Positions 1 through 8,306 of a DNA stretch of 10,903 nt are shown here, piece by piece. The stretch spans positions 1-10,903 of the forward strand of contig JAKPGH010000118.1 of assembly GCA_029550985.1 (NCBI GenBank), given 5' to 3'. The position numbers were made by a program, and so were the translations under genes. Position 1 is the stretch's first letter, and every line of letters starts with the position of its first letter. The notes beneath the pieces are model-generated. The model saw only the letters and a list, made by a program, of their open reading frames with translations. It was not told the DNA's origin and searched no databases. This stretch comes from Bacillota bacterium. GTDB taxonomy: Bacteria > Bacillota > Clostridia > Oscillospirales > Ruminococcaceae.

Positions 1-46
1 AGGCGGGGTTTTCGCTGTGAAAGAGTGCATCCAACAGTTCCATCAT
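1..46 (-). CDS. 5' end of an unidentified gene, cut by the window edge
   Basis: Only the first 15 codons are present, reading MMELLDALFHSENPA and running off the left edge. The start ATG overlaps the TGA stop of the upstream membrane-protein gene in an ATGA arrangement, which is typical of translationally coupled genes in one operon. A second ATG follows immediately, so the start could be either codon. The fragment is too short to assign a family. It is called mainly because of the stop/start overlap and same-strand context. Confidence 0.5.
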   Translation of the reverse strand, partial: MMELLDALFHSENPA

Positions 47-576
47 GGTTGCGGCTCCTGTGTTGCTTCCGATAAAGTCTCTTCAATCCCGGCGCGGCCC
101 TGGCGGCTTTTTTCGAAGGCCACCTTCAGCTCCAGATAGAAATTTTTCAGGCCGTCCAGCGTGTTGTCGTCTCCCTGCACGGGGGTATAAGGGGGCTCCA
201 AATAAATGGAATTGCCCTTGGCGGTGATAATCAGGCCTTTTCCCCGCTTGGGCTGGTAGGTAAGGTGCAGAAGATCCGCAAAAGAAACGGATATGTTCTT
301 GCGGTGCAGCCGCAGTTCAAAGCCATCCTCCCGGATGACCCCCACCCCCCGGCGGGTGTAAAGACGCCCCAGCCGGAACCGCAGAAGCCACCAGATGGCT
401 GCCAGCCCCACAAAGATGACCACAGGGGTGACAAAGGCGGGCCAGCGGAACCCAAAGCGGTAGCAGAGCACTTCCGCCAGCCCCACCAGAAAGAACCAAC
501 CCAACATCAGGGCCCCCATCAGCCCCAGATAGAGAAAGCCGTTGGCGTAATAGAAGGGATACTCCCTTTGGGACAT
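43..576 (-). CDS. Two-TM membrane protein with a PH-like (YcxB-type) C-terminal domain, function unknown
   Basis: This 177-residue protein has two hydrophobic segments at about residues 13-36 and 46-67. A basic turn (RFRLGRLYTRR) follows, then a beta-rich soluble part at about 75-127, and a charged, probably disordered C-terminal tail. Two TM helices followed by a small beta-rich domain resemble YcxB/bacterial-PH membrane proteins, whose role is not established. That family call is by layout, not by a diagnostic motif. The start is supported by an AAGG-type ribosome binding site 7 nt before the ATG. It begins 23 bp after aspS and overlaps the next gene by 4 nt, so it is very likely cotranscribed with aspS. 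The positive turn after TM2 suggests the beta-rich part is cytoplasmic. Confidence 0.75.
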   Translation of the reverse strand: MSQREYPFYYANGFLYLGLMGALMLGWFFLVGLAEVLCYRFGFRWPAFVTPVVIFVGLAAIWWLLRFRLGRLYTRRGVGVIREDGFELRLHRKNISVSFADLLHLTYQPKRGKGLIITAKGNSIYLEPPYTPVQGDDNTLDGLKNFYLELKVAFEKSRQGRAGIEETLSEATQEPQP

Positions 577-599
577 GAAAACACCTTGCCTTTACCAGT

Positions 600-2387
600 T
601 TATTCGTCGAGGTCCACCCGAATGTGCAGTTCCTTAAGATTTTTTTCCTCCACGGGAGACGGGCAGCGGCTCATCAGGTCGCTGGCGTTCTGCACCTTGG
701 GGAAGGCGATGACATCACGGATGGATTCCTTGCCCAGCATCAGCATCACCAGGCGGTCCAGGCCGAAGGCCATGCCGCCGTGAGGGGGCACCCCGTACTG
801 GAAGGCCTCCAGCAAAAATCCAAACCGCTCCCGCTGGGTTTCTTCGTCCAGTCCCAGAGCGTTAAACATCCGCTGCTGCAAGAGGGGGTCGTTGATGCGG
901 ATGGAGCCGCCGCCCACTTCGGTGCCGTTGAGCACCAGGTCGTAGGCTCTGGCCCGGCAGGCGCCGGGGTCGGTTTCCAGCTTGTCGATATCCTCCAGCT
1001 TGGGGGAGGTGAAGGGATGGTGCTTGGCCACATAGCGCTGCTCCTCCTCGTCGTACTCGAAGAGGGGGAAGTCCACCACCCACAAAAGGTCGAAGGAATT
1101 TTCGGGAATGAGGTTGAGCCGCTGGCCCAGGTGGACCCGCAACGCGCACAGGCTGTTGAGCACGGTGTCGTTGTTTCCGTCTGCCACGATGAGCAGCACG
1201 TCTCCGGTTTCGGCTCCCAGAGCGGTGCGAATGGCGGCCTTTTCTTCCTCCGAGAGGAATTTTTCGTAAGAGGAGCTCTCCCCGTCCGCCGTCAGGCGGG
1301 TGAAGGCAAGGCCCCCCGCCCGGTAGGTCTTCACCACGTCGGTGAGCTTGTCGATTTCCTTGCGGGTGAGGGTGTCGGCGGCTCCCTTGGCGTTGATGCC
1401 CCGGACGCTGCCCCCTTTGGCCAACGCGTTGGCGAACACTTTGAATTCCGTGTCTTTCAGCACCGAACTTAAATCGGTGATTTCCAAGCCAAAACGGGTG
1501 TCCGGCTTGTCGGAGCCGTAGCGGCTCATGGCCTCGGCGTAGGGAATCCGCCGGAAGGGGGTGGGCAGGTCGATGCCCAGCACCTCTTTAAACACATACA
1601 CCATAAAGGCTTCGTTGATGTTCATGACGTCGTTTTCATCCACGAAGCTCATTTCCACGTCGATTTGGGTAAATTCCGGCTGGCGGTCGGCCCGCAGGTC
1701 CTCGTCCCGGAAGCACTTGGCAATCTGCATGTACCGGTCGTAGCCCGCCAGCATCAGCAGCTGCTTGTAAAGCTGCGGGGACTGGGGCAGCGCGTAAAAG
1801 CAACCGGGATGAACCCGGCTGGGCACCAGGTAGTCCCGGGCCCCTTCGGGAGTGGATTTGATGAGCAGAGGGGTTTCCAGCTCCAAAAAGCCGTGTTTGT
1901 CGTAAAAATCCCGGGTGGCCTTTACAATGCGGTGGCGCATGATGAGGCTGCGCTGCATTTCGCTGCGGCGCAGGTCCAGATAGCGGTAGCGCAGGCGCAG
2001 CTCTTCCTTGACGTTGGTTTGGTCGGTGATTTCAAAGGGAGGAGTCTCCGCCCGGGAAAGAATCCGCAGATCCTCCACCAGAATCTCGATGTTGCCGGTG
2101 GGCAAGTCCGGATTTTTAGAGGCCCGCTCACGAACCGTACCTTTGGCCATCAGCACATATTCCGCCCGCACCGAAGCTCCTTTCTTTCGCAGCTCCGCAG
2201 GGGTGGAGTCGTCAAATACCAGCTGGACAATACCGGTCCGGTCTCGCAAATCCACAAAGACAAGGCTGCCCTTGTCCCGGTTTTTCTGGACCCAGCCAGC
2301 CACGGTGACGCTTTGGCCGATGTGGTTTTCCCGCAGCGTTCCACAGTAATGGGTGCGGGAAAGACCTTGCATGGTGTCGTTTAACAT
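600..2387 (-). CDS. aspS: Aspartyl-tRNA synthetase
   Basis: This class IIb synthetase activates aspartate with ATP and charges tRNA-Asp in the cytoplasm. At 595 residues it is full length for the bacterial type, which carries the extra GAD insertion domain. The N-terminal anticodon-binding OB fold spans about residues 15-115 (GWVQKNRDKGSLVFVDLRDRTG region). Class II motif 1 is near 158-175. Motif 2 runs from FRDED at 226 to QIDVE at 245. The inserted domain covers about 295-420, and motif 3 (GMAFGLDRLVMLM) is near 538-550. An AAAGGAGA ribosome binding site 8 nt upstream selects the first ATG rather than the later Met6. Lys39 sits where AspRSs that charge only tRNA-Asp usually have Leu and those that also charge tRNA-Asn usually have His. 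The presence of asnS nearby suggests AspRS need not charge tRNA-Asn. Confidence 0.97.
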   Translation of the reverse strand: MLNDTMQGLSRTHYCGTLRENHIGQSVTVAGWVQKNRDKGSLVFVDLRDRTGIVQLVFDDSTPAELRKKGASVRAEYVLMAKGTVRERASKNPDLPTGNIEILVEDLRILSRAETPPFEITDQTNVKEELRLRYRYLDLRRSEMQRSLIMRHRIVKATRDFYDKHGFLELETPLLIKSTPEGARDYLVPSRVHPGCFYALPQSPQLYKQLLMLAGYDRYMQIAKCFRDEDLRADRQPEFTQIDVEMSFVDENDVMNINEAFMVYVFKEVLGIDLPTPFRRIPYAEAMSRYGSDKPDTRFGLEITDLSSVLKDTEFKVFANALAKGGSVRGINAKGAADTLTRKEIDKLTDVVKTYRAGGLAFTRLTADGESSSYEKFLSEEEKAAIRTALGAETGDVLLIVADGNNDTVLNSLCALRVHLGQRLNLIPENSFDLLWVVDFPLFEYDEEEQRYVAKHHPFTSPKLEDIDKLETDPGACRARAYDLVLNGTEVGGGSIRINDPLLQQRMFNALGLDEETQRERFGFLLEAFQYGVPPHGGMAFGLDRLVMLMLGKESIRDVIAFPKVQNASDLMSRCPSPVEEKNLKELHIRVDLDE

Positions 2388-2457
2388 AAAGCGGTTCTCC
2401 TTTGTAGTTAGAATAAGGATGATCCGGGACAGCCGCCAGCGAGGCTGGCTAACCGCT
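2388..2457 (-). promoter_or_regulatory. aspS leader with possible hairpin abutting the Shine-Dalgarno site
   Basis: In the transcript the segment from 2457-2451 (AGCGGUU) is complementary over 7 bp, plus one G-U pair, to 2396-2390 (AACCGCU). The latter is the spacer between the AAAGGAG site (2403-2397) and the aspS start codon. An inner hairpin (GCCAGC, loop CUC, GCUGGC) lies at 2449-2435. Closing the outer stem would place the ribosome binding site at the stem base, which could lower translation. No T-box consensus was seen, although aspS genes in Firmicutes often have one. The pairing is visible in the sequence. Regulation is inference. Confidence 0.35.
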
Positions 2458-2471
2458 CGCAGAATCGGAAC

Positions 2472-2495
2472 ACCGGAGCTTTTAAAAGCTCCGGT
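2472..2495 (-). terminator. 24-nt perfect palindrome between the aminotransferase gene and aspS
   Basis: A perfect 24-nt inverted repeat (ACCGGAGC, then TTTTAAAA, then GCTCCGGT) lies 33 bp after the stop of the aminotransferase gene. It would form a strong GC-rich hairpin but has no U-run after it on the minus strand, so it may be a weak or partial terminator or an RNA-stabilising/processing element. A TAGAAT -10-like box at 2511-2506, without a good -35, lies just before it. If used, that box would place the hairpin at the very 5' end of an aspS transcript. Otherwise aspS is probably reached by readthrough. Confidence 0.4.
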
Positions 2496-2528
2496 TTATG
2501 CGTTTATTCTATTGCCCCCTGTTAAACC

Positions 2529-3821
2529 TTAAGCTTTGGCTTGCTCCAGCAGCTTTTCGGCACAGGCCAGTTTTGCGCAAAGGCACAGCAGCGAAGCCGC
2601 CGTTTTGATTTCATCCAACTTGGCGTAGGTGGGGGCGATGCGGATATTGCGGTCTCTGGGGTCGACGCCATAGGGGAAGGTGGCGCCCGCTCCGGTGAGC
2701 ACCATTCCCGCTTCCTTGCAAAGGGCCACGGTGCGCTTGGCGCAGCCGTCCATCACATCCAGCGGGATAAAGTATCCGCCCCGGGGTTTGTTCCAGGAAG
2801 CCACGCCGGCGGGGGCAAGCTCCCTCTCCAGGGTGTCCAGAACGGCCTCAAACTTGGGGCGCAGCAGGGCGGCCTGTTTTTCCATGTGGGCCATCACCCC
2901 GGCCTTGTTTTTAAAGTAGCGCGCGTGCCGCAACTGATTGACCTTGTCTCCCGAAATCACCTGCAGCCCGAAATGCTTTTTGAGCCATGCAACATTGGCG
3001 GCGGAACCTCCCACCGCGGCAATGCCGGCGCCGGCGAAGGAAATTTTGGAAGTGGAGGTAAAGAACAGCGCCATATCCGGCTTTCCGGCCTTCTTCAGCT
3101 CCGCCATCAGGTTGAGGAGCTTATCCCCCTTGCCCGGCTCCAAATCGTGGACGGCATAGGCGTTGTCCCAGAAGATGCGGAAATCCGGCGCGGCGGGAGA
3201 AAGATTGGCCAGGCGGCGAACCACGTCGTCGGAAAAGGTAATTCCCAGCGGGTTCTGGTATTTGGGCACGCACCACATTCCCTTGACAGCCGGGTCCTTC
3301 ACCAGCTCCTCCACGGCGTCCATATCCGGGCCGTCCTCTTTCATATCCACGCTGACCAGCTCAAAGCCGAAGTGCTGGGTGACGGCAAAGTGGCGGTCAT
3401 AGCCGGGGCAGGGGCAGAGGAACTTGATGTTCCCCTCTTTGTACCAGCCGCCCTTTCCGCCGGGGTAGCCGTGAACAAAGCCGATGCCCACGCAGTCGTG
3501 CATCAGATTGAGGCTGGAGTTGCCCCCTACAATCACTTCGTCGGGTTCCAGCTCCAGAATCTCCGCCATCAGCCGCCGGGCTTCGGGAATGCCTTCCAGC
3601 AAGCCGTAGTTGCGGCTGTCAAAACCGGTCTCGGTCATAAAGTCTTGCGTTTCCTTCAAAACGCCCATCATGGGAAGAGCGAGGTCCAACTGGCTTCCGT
3701 CCGGCTTTCCACGGGAAAGATCCAGCTTTAAGCCCATGTTCTTATATTCGTCGAATTTCTCGCGCAGCACCTTTACTTCCTGCGCCAACTGAGCGGGAGT
3801 CATCTGTTGATAGGCTGTCAT
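2529..3821 (-). CDS. Aspartate aminotransferase, type Ic (Aminotran_MocR family)
   Basis: This PLP enzyme most likely interconverts aspartate + 2-oxoglutarate and oxaloacetate + glutamate, supplying aspartate. At 430 residues it fits the type Ic group (PF12897; mycobacterial and corynebacterial aspartate aminotransferases), which is longer than the classical AspC. Visible features are an N-terminal LDLSRGKPD segment (33-41), the YGLLEG/GIPEAR stretch (72-82), GGNSSLN (99-105) for phosphate binding, and Asn190 in KYQNPLG. The cofactor-contacting DNAY is at 219-222, the Schiff-base lysine Lys259 is in TSTSK, and the substrate-carboxylate arginine Arg394 is in RIAPTY. The ATG has an AAGGAG site 9 nt upstream. 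A good promoter lies just ahead of it, so it can be transcribed independently of larC. It sits directly upstream of aspS, which consumes its likely product. Substrate specificity is by family only. Confidence 0.9.
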   Translation of the reverse strand: MTAYQQMTPAQLAQEVKVLREKFDEYKNMGLKLDLSRGKPDGSQLDLALPMMGVLKETQDFMTETGFDSRNYGLLEGIPEARRLMAEILELEPDEVIVGGNSSLNLMHDCVGIGFVHGYPGGKGGWYKEGNIKFLCPCPGYDRHFAVTQHFGFELVSVDMKEDGPDMDAVEELVKDPAVKGMWCVPKYQNPLGITFSDDVVRRLANLSPAAPDFRIFWDNAYAVHDLEPGKGDKLLNLMAELKKAGKPDMALFFTSTSKISFAGAGIAAVGGSAANVAWLKKHFGLQVISGDKVNQLRHARYFKNKAGVMAHMEKQAALLRPKFEAVLDTLERELAPAGVASWNKPRGGYFIPLDVMDGCAKRTVALCKEAGMVLTGAGATFPYGVDPRDRNIRIAPTYAKLDEIKTAASLLCLCAKLACAEKLLEQAKA

Positions 3822-3868
3822 AATCTATGGCTCCTTATCTAGAGTTTGCCGGCGACCGGCCCCGCTCT

Positions 3869-3897
3869 ATTGTATAATGAATCTCCGCCGTTTGCAA
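3869..3897 (-). promoter_or_regulatory. Promoter of the aminotransferase gene
   Basis: On the minus strand TTGCAA (3897-3892) and TACAAT (3874-3869) are separated by exactly 17 nt, a good vegetative (sigma-A-like) match. Transcription would start near 3862 and give a leader of about 40 nt containing a small GCCGG-TCG-CCGGC hairpin (3860-3848) and the AAGGAG site. It lies in the 80-bp gap between larC and the aminotransferase gene. Confidence 0.75.
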
Positions 3898-3917
3898 GAT
3901 GTTAATTGGAATCTTGC
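3894..3917. other. Inverted repeat spanning the larC stop codon and the downstream -35 box
   Basis: A 7-bp inverted repeat (GCAAGAT / ATCTTGC, 10-nt loop) contains the larC TAA in its loop and overlaps the TTGCAA -35 of the next promoter. Read on the plus strand it is followed by ATTTTTTCT and looks like an intrinsic terminator. On the minus strand, where the genes run, it lacks a U-run. It could stop antisense transcription or be a protein site, or it could be chance. Confidence 0.3.
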
Positions 3918-5230
3918 ATTTTTTCTCCGTACTTACGGGCAAGAGCGGCATAGGCGGCGCTGAGCACCCGGTCGATGGGAAAACCTTTTTCCTTGGCAAT
4001 GGCCTTGGCGCTTTCAAATTCCACTTTGATTTTCTGCACGCCCTCCATGGTGGATTCCTTGACCAGAACGGCGCCGTAGGGCGTTTCCACCGAAAACTGG
4101 CGGCGCTCCATCACCCGGCGTTCCCGCAGGGAAGAGCGCACCCCAATGGTGGAGGTGTAGCGCAGCAGAAGCTTTGCAAATTCTTCCTGCCGTTCCGGCT
4201 GGCAAAGCAGGCTTAAAATGTGGCCGGGGCGCCCCTTTTTCATGGTGGCCGGGGTCACCCAAACATCCAACGCGCCGGCCGCCATCAGCTCTTCGCAGGC
4301 AAAGGCAAGGGCTTCGCTGGCGATGTCGTCCAGGTTGCAGGTCAGCTCACAGACCCAGTCCACCCCTTTGGGCGGCCGATTTTCCTCCACCGCCATCACA
4401 CGCAGCACATTGGCGGTGTGGGGGTAGTTGCGCTTGCCGGCCCCGTACCCGATGGCGGTGACAGAAAATTCTTCCGGGACTGCAAACTCGTCCACCAGAG
4501 CGGCCACAATGGCGGCTCCGGTGGGGGTGACCAGCTCTCCCTGCTGTTCGGTGATGCGTAAGGGGATGTTGTGCTTGCGGACAATTTCCAGGGTGGCGGG
4601 GGCGGGAATGGGAATGACGCCGTGCTGGCAGCGGATGGTACCCCGTCCCTCCGAAAGGGGGGAGCACAGCACCCGCTCCACCCCCAAATTGTCGATGAGG
4701 ATGGCGGTGCCCACAATGTCCACAATGGAGTCCACCGCTCCCACCTCATGGAAGTGAACCTCGTCCAAGGGCCTTCGGTGCACCTTGGCCTCCGCCTCGG
4801 CCACCACCTGGAAGATGCGCAGCGAGAGTTCCTTGACCCGGGGGGATAAGGGGGAGTGTTCAATTAAAGTCCGAATATCCCCGAACCCCCGATGGACATG
4901 GCTTTCCTCGTGATGGTGGTGGTCGTCGGTATGGTGATGGTGGTGGTCATGACTATGGTCGTGGTCGTCATGGCTATGGCCGTGTTGGTGGTCATGGTCA
5001 TGGTCGTGATGGTGGTCGTGGTGGTGGCCGTCGTCGTCCAGCACCACCGTAAAATCAAAGGCGTCGATGCCGTTTTTCTGCGCCCGGCCGAACTCCAGCC
5101 GGTAGCCGGAAACCCCCAGGCTGGCAAGGCCCTCTTCCAGCACTTTGCGGTCTCCTCCCAAATCCAGCAGGGCGGCCACCGTCATATCTCCGCTGATGCC
5201 GGAGGAACAGTCAAAATACAGCGTCTTCAT
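3902..5230 (-). CDS. larC: LarC, nickel insertion enzyme for the nickel-pincer nucleotide cofactor
   Basis: LarC is a CTP-dependent nickel cyclometallase that inserts nickel into pyridinium-3,5-bisthiocarboxylic acid mononucleotide, the last step in making the lactate-racemase cofactor. The 442-residue product starts with the typical MKTLYFDCSSGISGDM and has the LDEVHFHEVGAVDSIVDI block at 155-172. Its C-terminal LarC2 part follows in the same frame, with CNLDD (298-302), ALDVWVTPATMKKGRPG (320-336) and YTSTIGVR (358-365). In Lactiplantibacillus plantarum these two parts are joined by a programmed frameshift; here no frameshift is needed. Residues 69-113 are a His/Asp-rich insert with 26 His in 45 residues, probably a nickel-storage or -binding loop. 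The ATG has AAAGGAG 7 nt upstream, and the gene begins 12 bp after larB in the same operon. Confidence 0.96.
   Translation of the reverse strand: MKTLYFDCSSGISGDMTVAALLDLGGDRKVLEEGLASLGVSGYRLEFGRAQKNGIDAFDFTVVLDDDGHHHDHHHDHDHDHQHGHSHDDHDHSHDHHHHHTDDHHHHEESHVHRGFGDIRTLIEHSPLSPRVKELSLRIFQVVAEAEAKVHRRPLDEVHFHEVGAVDSIVDIVGTAILIDNLGVERVLCSPLSEGRGTIRCQHGVIPIPAPATLEIVRKHNIPLRITEQQGELVTPTGAAIVAALVDEFAVPEEFSVTAIGYGAGKRNYPHTANVLRVMAVEENRPPKGVDWVCELTCNLDDIASEALAFACEELMAAGALDVWVTPATMKKGRPGHILSLLCQPERQEEFAKLLLRYTSTIGVRSSLRERRVMERRQFSVETPYGAVLVKESTMEGVQKIKVEFESAKAIAKEKGFPIDRVLSAAYAALARKYGEKMQDSN
4892..5026 (-). repeat. Low-complexity His/Asp codon tract inside larC
   Basis: This 135-bp in-frame tract encodes LarC residues 69-113 as runs of CAC/CAT and GAC/GAT codons. 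On the plus strand it appears as GTGGTGGTC/ATGGTC-like imperfect repeats. Such tracts expand and contract readily, so its length may vary between strains. It also creates long spurious Val/Met-rich frames on the opposite strand. Confidence 0.85.
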
Positions 5231-5242
5231 GGCGAATCTCCT

Positions 5243-6007
5243 TTATTCGGTGTGGGGATGGTGGCCCTTGACTGCCATCCGGTTGATTTGAGTGGCAAGG
5301 TAGCCGGCTCCAAAGCCGTTGTCGATATTCACCACGCCGATGCCCTCGGCGCAGGAGTTGAGCATGGTCAGCAGGGCGGACAGCCCTCCAAAGTTGGCGC
5401 CGTAGCCGATGGAGGTGGGCACAGCCACCACCGGGCAGTCGATGAGCCCAGCCACCACGCCGGCCAAAGCCCCCTCCATCCCCGCTACGGCGATGACGCA
5501 GTTGGCTTTGCGAATATCCTCCAGCCGGTCGAAGAGGCGGTGGATGCCCGCCACCCCCACGTCGTAGATGCGCTCCACCCTGGAGCCGAAAAATTCCGCC
5601 GTTTTGGCGGCTTCTTCCGCCACCCGCATATCGGAGGTGCCTCCGGTGCAGACCGCCACCAACCCGATTTGCTCCACGGGCTTTACGGTATAGCTGAGCA
5701 CACCGCTGATTTCGTCGTACACCACATCGGGGAGCACCTGTTTGACCGCCTCGAACTGCTGGCGGGTGGCCCGGGTGCCCAGAACATTGGAGCCTTTGTC
5801 GGCAAAGTGCTTCATAATGGTGCTGACCTGTTCGCAGGTTTTTCCAGCGCAGTAGACCACCTCTCCGAACCCGGAGCGCAGGGAGCGGTGATGGTCCAGT
5901 TTGGCAAACCCCAAATCCTCGTAGGGTAGATTTTTGAGCATTTCTTCTGCTTTCTCAAGGGAGAGAGAGCCATCCTTCACCTGCCGAAGCAGGTTGGAAA
6001 TATCCAT
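5243..6007 (-). CDS. larB: LarB, pyridinium-3,5-biscarboxylic acid mononucleotide synthase
   Basis: LarB carboxylates the pyridinium ring of nicotinic acid adenine dinucleotide and hydrolyses the phosphoanhydride, the first step of nickel-pincer cofactor synthesis. The 254-residue product has a small N-terminal helical part (MDISNLLRQVKDGSLSLEKAEE). A FGEVVYCAGKT segment follows near 47-57, and then a PurE-like carboxylase domain at about 113-245. That domain holds AVCTGGTSDMRVAEEA (118-133), VAGMEGALAGVVAGL (174-188), PTSIGYGANFGG (197-208) and NSCAEGI. Cys219 in NSCA matches the cysteine that binds substrate covalently in the studied enzyme. A longer frame from a GTG at 6052 exists, but the AAGGAG at 6020-6015 selects the ATG at 6007. 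It lies 46 bp after larE and 12 bp before larC. Confidence 0.96.
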   Translation of the reverse strand: MDISNLLRQVKDGSLSLEKAEEMLKNLPYEDLGFAKLDHHRSLRSGFGEVVYCAGKTCEQVSTIMKHFADKGSNVLGTRATRQQFEAVKQVLPDVVYDEISGVLSYTVKPVEQIGLVAVCTGGTSDMRVAEEAAKTAEFFGSRVERIYDVGVAGIHRLFDRLEDIRKANCVIAVAGMEGALAGVVAGLIDCPVVAVPTSIGYGANFGGLSALLTMLNSCAEGIGVVNIDNGFGAGYLATQINRMAVKGHHPHTE

Positions 6008-6014
6008 AGTATCT

Positions 6015-6020
6015 CTCCTT
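6015..6020 (-). promoter_or_regulatory. Ribosome binding site deciding the larB start
   Basis: AAGGAG lies 7 nt upstream of the ATG at 6007. The upstream GTG at 6052 has no comparable site and nearly abuts the larE stop, so the shorter 254-residue product is preferred. Confidence 0.85.
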
Positions 6021-6053
6021 AACCGTATTGTCTCCTCGCGGAGAAGAATCACC

Positions 6054-6842
6054 CTATTGGTCCAGCTTCAGCCCCACGTCCATGCTGCCGGAGCGGAAGC
6101 CCTCCAAATCCAGGGTGACATAGACAAACCCCTGCTGGTGGCACAGGGAAATCAGCTCCTCCCTCGCCTGGAGAAGCTTTTCAAAGTCGCCCGCCGGAAC
6201 TTCCACCCGCACGGTGTCGCCGTGAATGCGGGCCCGAACCACCCTATGGCCCTTTTCCCGCAGGAAGGTTTCGATGCGGTCGGCTTTGGCCATCAGTTCT
6301 TCCGAAAGGCGGGTGTTGTAGGGGAAACGGGTGGCAAGGCAGGGAGCGGAGGGTTTTTCGGCCACCGTCAGGCCAAACTCCCGGGCCAGCGCCCGCACCT
6401 GCTCTTTGGAATACCCCAGCTCCGCCAGGGGGCTTTTCACCCCCAGCTCTTTGAGGGCCCGAAGGCCGGGGCGGTACACTTTATGGTCGTCGGCGTTGGT
6501 GCCGTCCACCAGATGGGCAAGGCCCTGTTGGCGAGTGTAGTCCCACAGGCTGGAAAACAGCTCCTTCTTGCAGAGATAGCACCGGTTGACGGGGTTGTCC
6601 AAAATGGGGGCGGGAATTTCGTCGATGGTGAGCACCGCGTGGGTGGCCCCCAGCTCCTGGGCCAACGCTTTGGCCCCGTCGGGGTCGGCGGGGCTGTGCA
6701 GGGGGGAATGCAAGGTCACCGCGTGAACTCTGCACCCCGCCCGGAGGGCGGCAGACAATACCACCGCGCTGTCCACGCCGCCGGAAAAAGCGACGCACAC
6801 GCCGCCGGAAAGGTTTTTAAAATACCGGACCAGTTCATTCAT
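6054..6842 (-). CDS. larE: LarE, ATP-dependent sulfur transferase for the nickel-pincer cofactor
   Basis: LarE adenylates the carboxylates of the LarB product and converts them to thiocarboxylates. The 262-residue protein belongs to the PP-loop ATPase family, with the SGGVDS ATP-pyrophosphatase motif at 20-25. DGTNADD is at 113-119, YRPGLRAL at 123-130, and the C-terminal YVTLDLEGFRSG at 241-252. Cys168, in PSAPCLATRFPY, corresponds to the cysteine that LarE of L. plantarum sacrifices as sulfur donor. This protein also has Cys88 and Cys91 in NRCYLCKK. Three cysteines in this pattern are what the catalytic [4Fe-4S]-dependent LarE type (studied in Thermotoga) uses to hold its cluster, so this enzyme is probably of that type. 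The start has AAAGGAGG about 11 nt upstream. It follows asnS by 32 bp and precedes larB by 46 bp. Confidence 0.95.
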   Translation of the reverse strand: MNELVRYFKNLSGGVCVAFSGGVDSAVVLSAALRAGCRVHAVTLHSPLHSPADPDGAKALAQELGATHAVLTIDEIPAPILDNPVNRCYLCKKELFSSLWDYTRQQGLAHLVDGTNADDHKVYRPGLRALKELGVKSPLAELGYSKEQVRALAREFGLTVAEKPSAPCLATRFPYNTRLSEELMAKADRIETFLREKGHRVVRARIHGDTVRVEVPAGDFEKLLQAREELISLCHQQGFVYVTLDLEGFRSGSMDVGLKLDQ

Positions 6843-6874
6843 TTTGTTTGCTGCCTCCTTTAACGGGCTTATTT

Positions 6875-8269
<1,395 letters not shown>

Positions 8270-8276
8270 GTTATTT

Positions 8277-8282
8277 CCCTCC
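8277..8282 (-). promoter_or_regulatory. Ribosome binding site deciding the asnS start
   Basis: GGAGGG sits 7 nt before the ATG at 8269 (MKRLEL). The frame stays open for another 22 codons upstream, but that stretch holds the -10 region and matches no AsnRS sequence. Confidence 0.85.
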
Positions 8283-8306
8283 GCATTGATATCACAAGTA
8301 TACCCT

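Noticed and set aside
2541..3731. 396-codon plus-strand open frame opposite the aminotransferase gene
   Set aside because: It is antisense to a gene with the full set of PLP-binding residues, and its translation has no recognisable motif.
4892..5045. CRISPR or tandem-repeat array suggested by the GTGGTGGTC/ATGGTC pattern
   Set aside because: The units are short, irregular and in frame with larC, with no spacers. They encode the His/Asp tract.
4892..5929. Long plus-strand open frame across larC and larB with a Val/Met-rich start
   Set aside because: It is the reverse complement of the His/Asp codon tract and of two well-identified minus-strand genes. The Val/Met runs are a composition artefact.
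6008..6052. GTG start for LarB at 6052
   Set aside because: It has no ribosome binding site and almost touches the larE stop. The ATG at 6007 has AAGGAG at the right distance.
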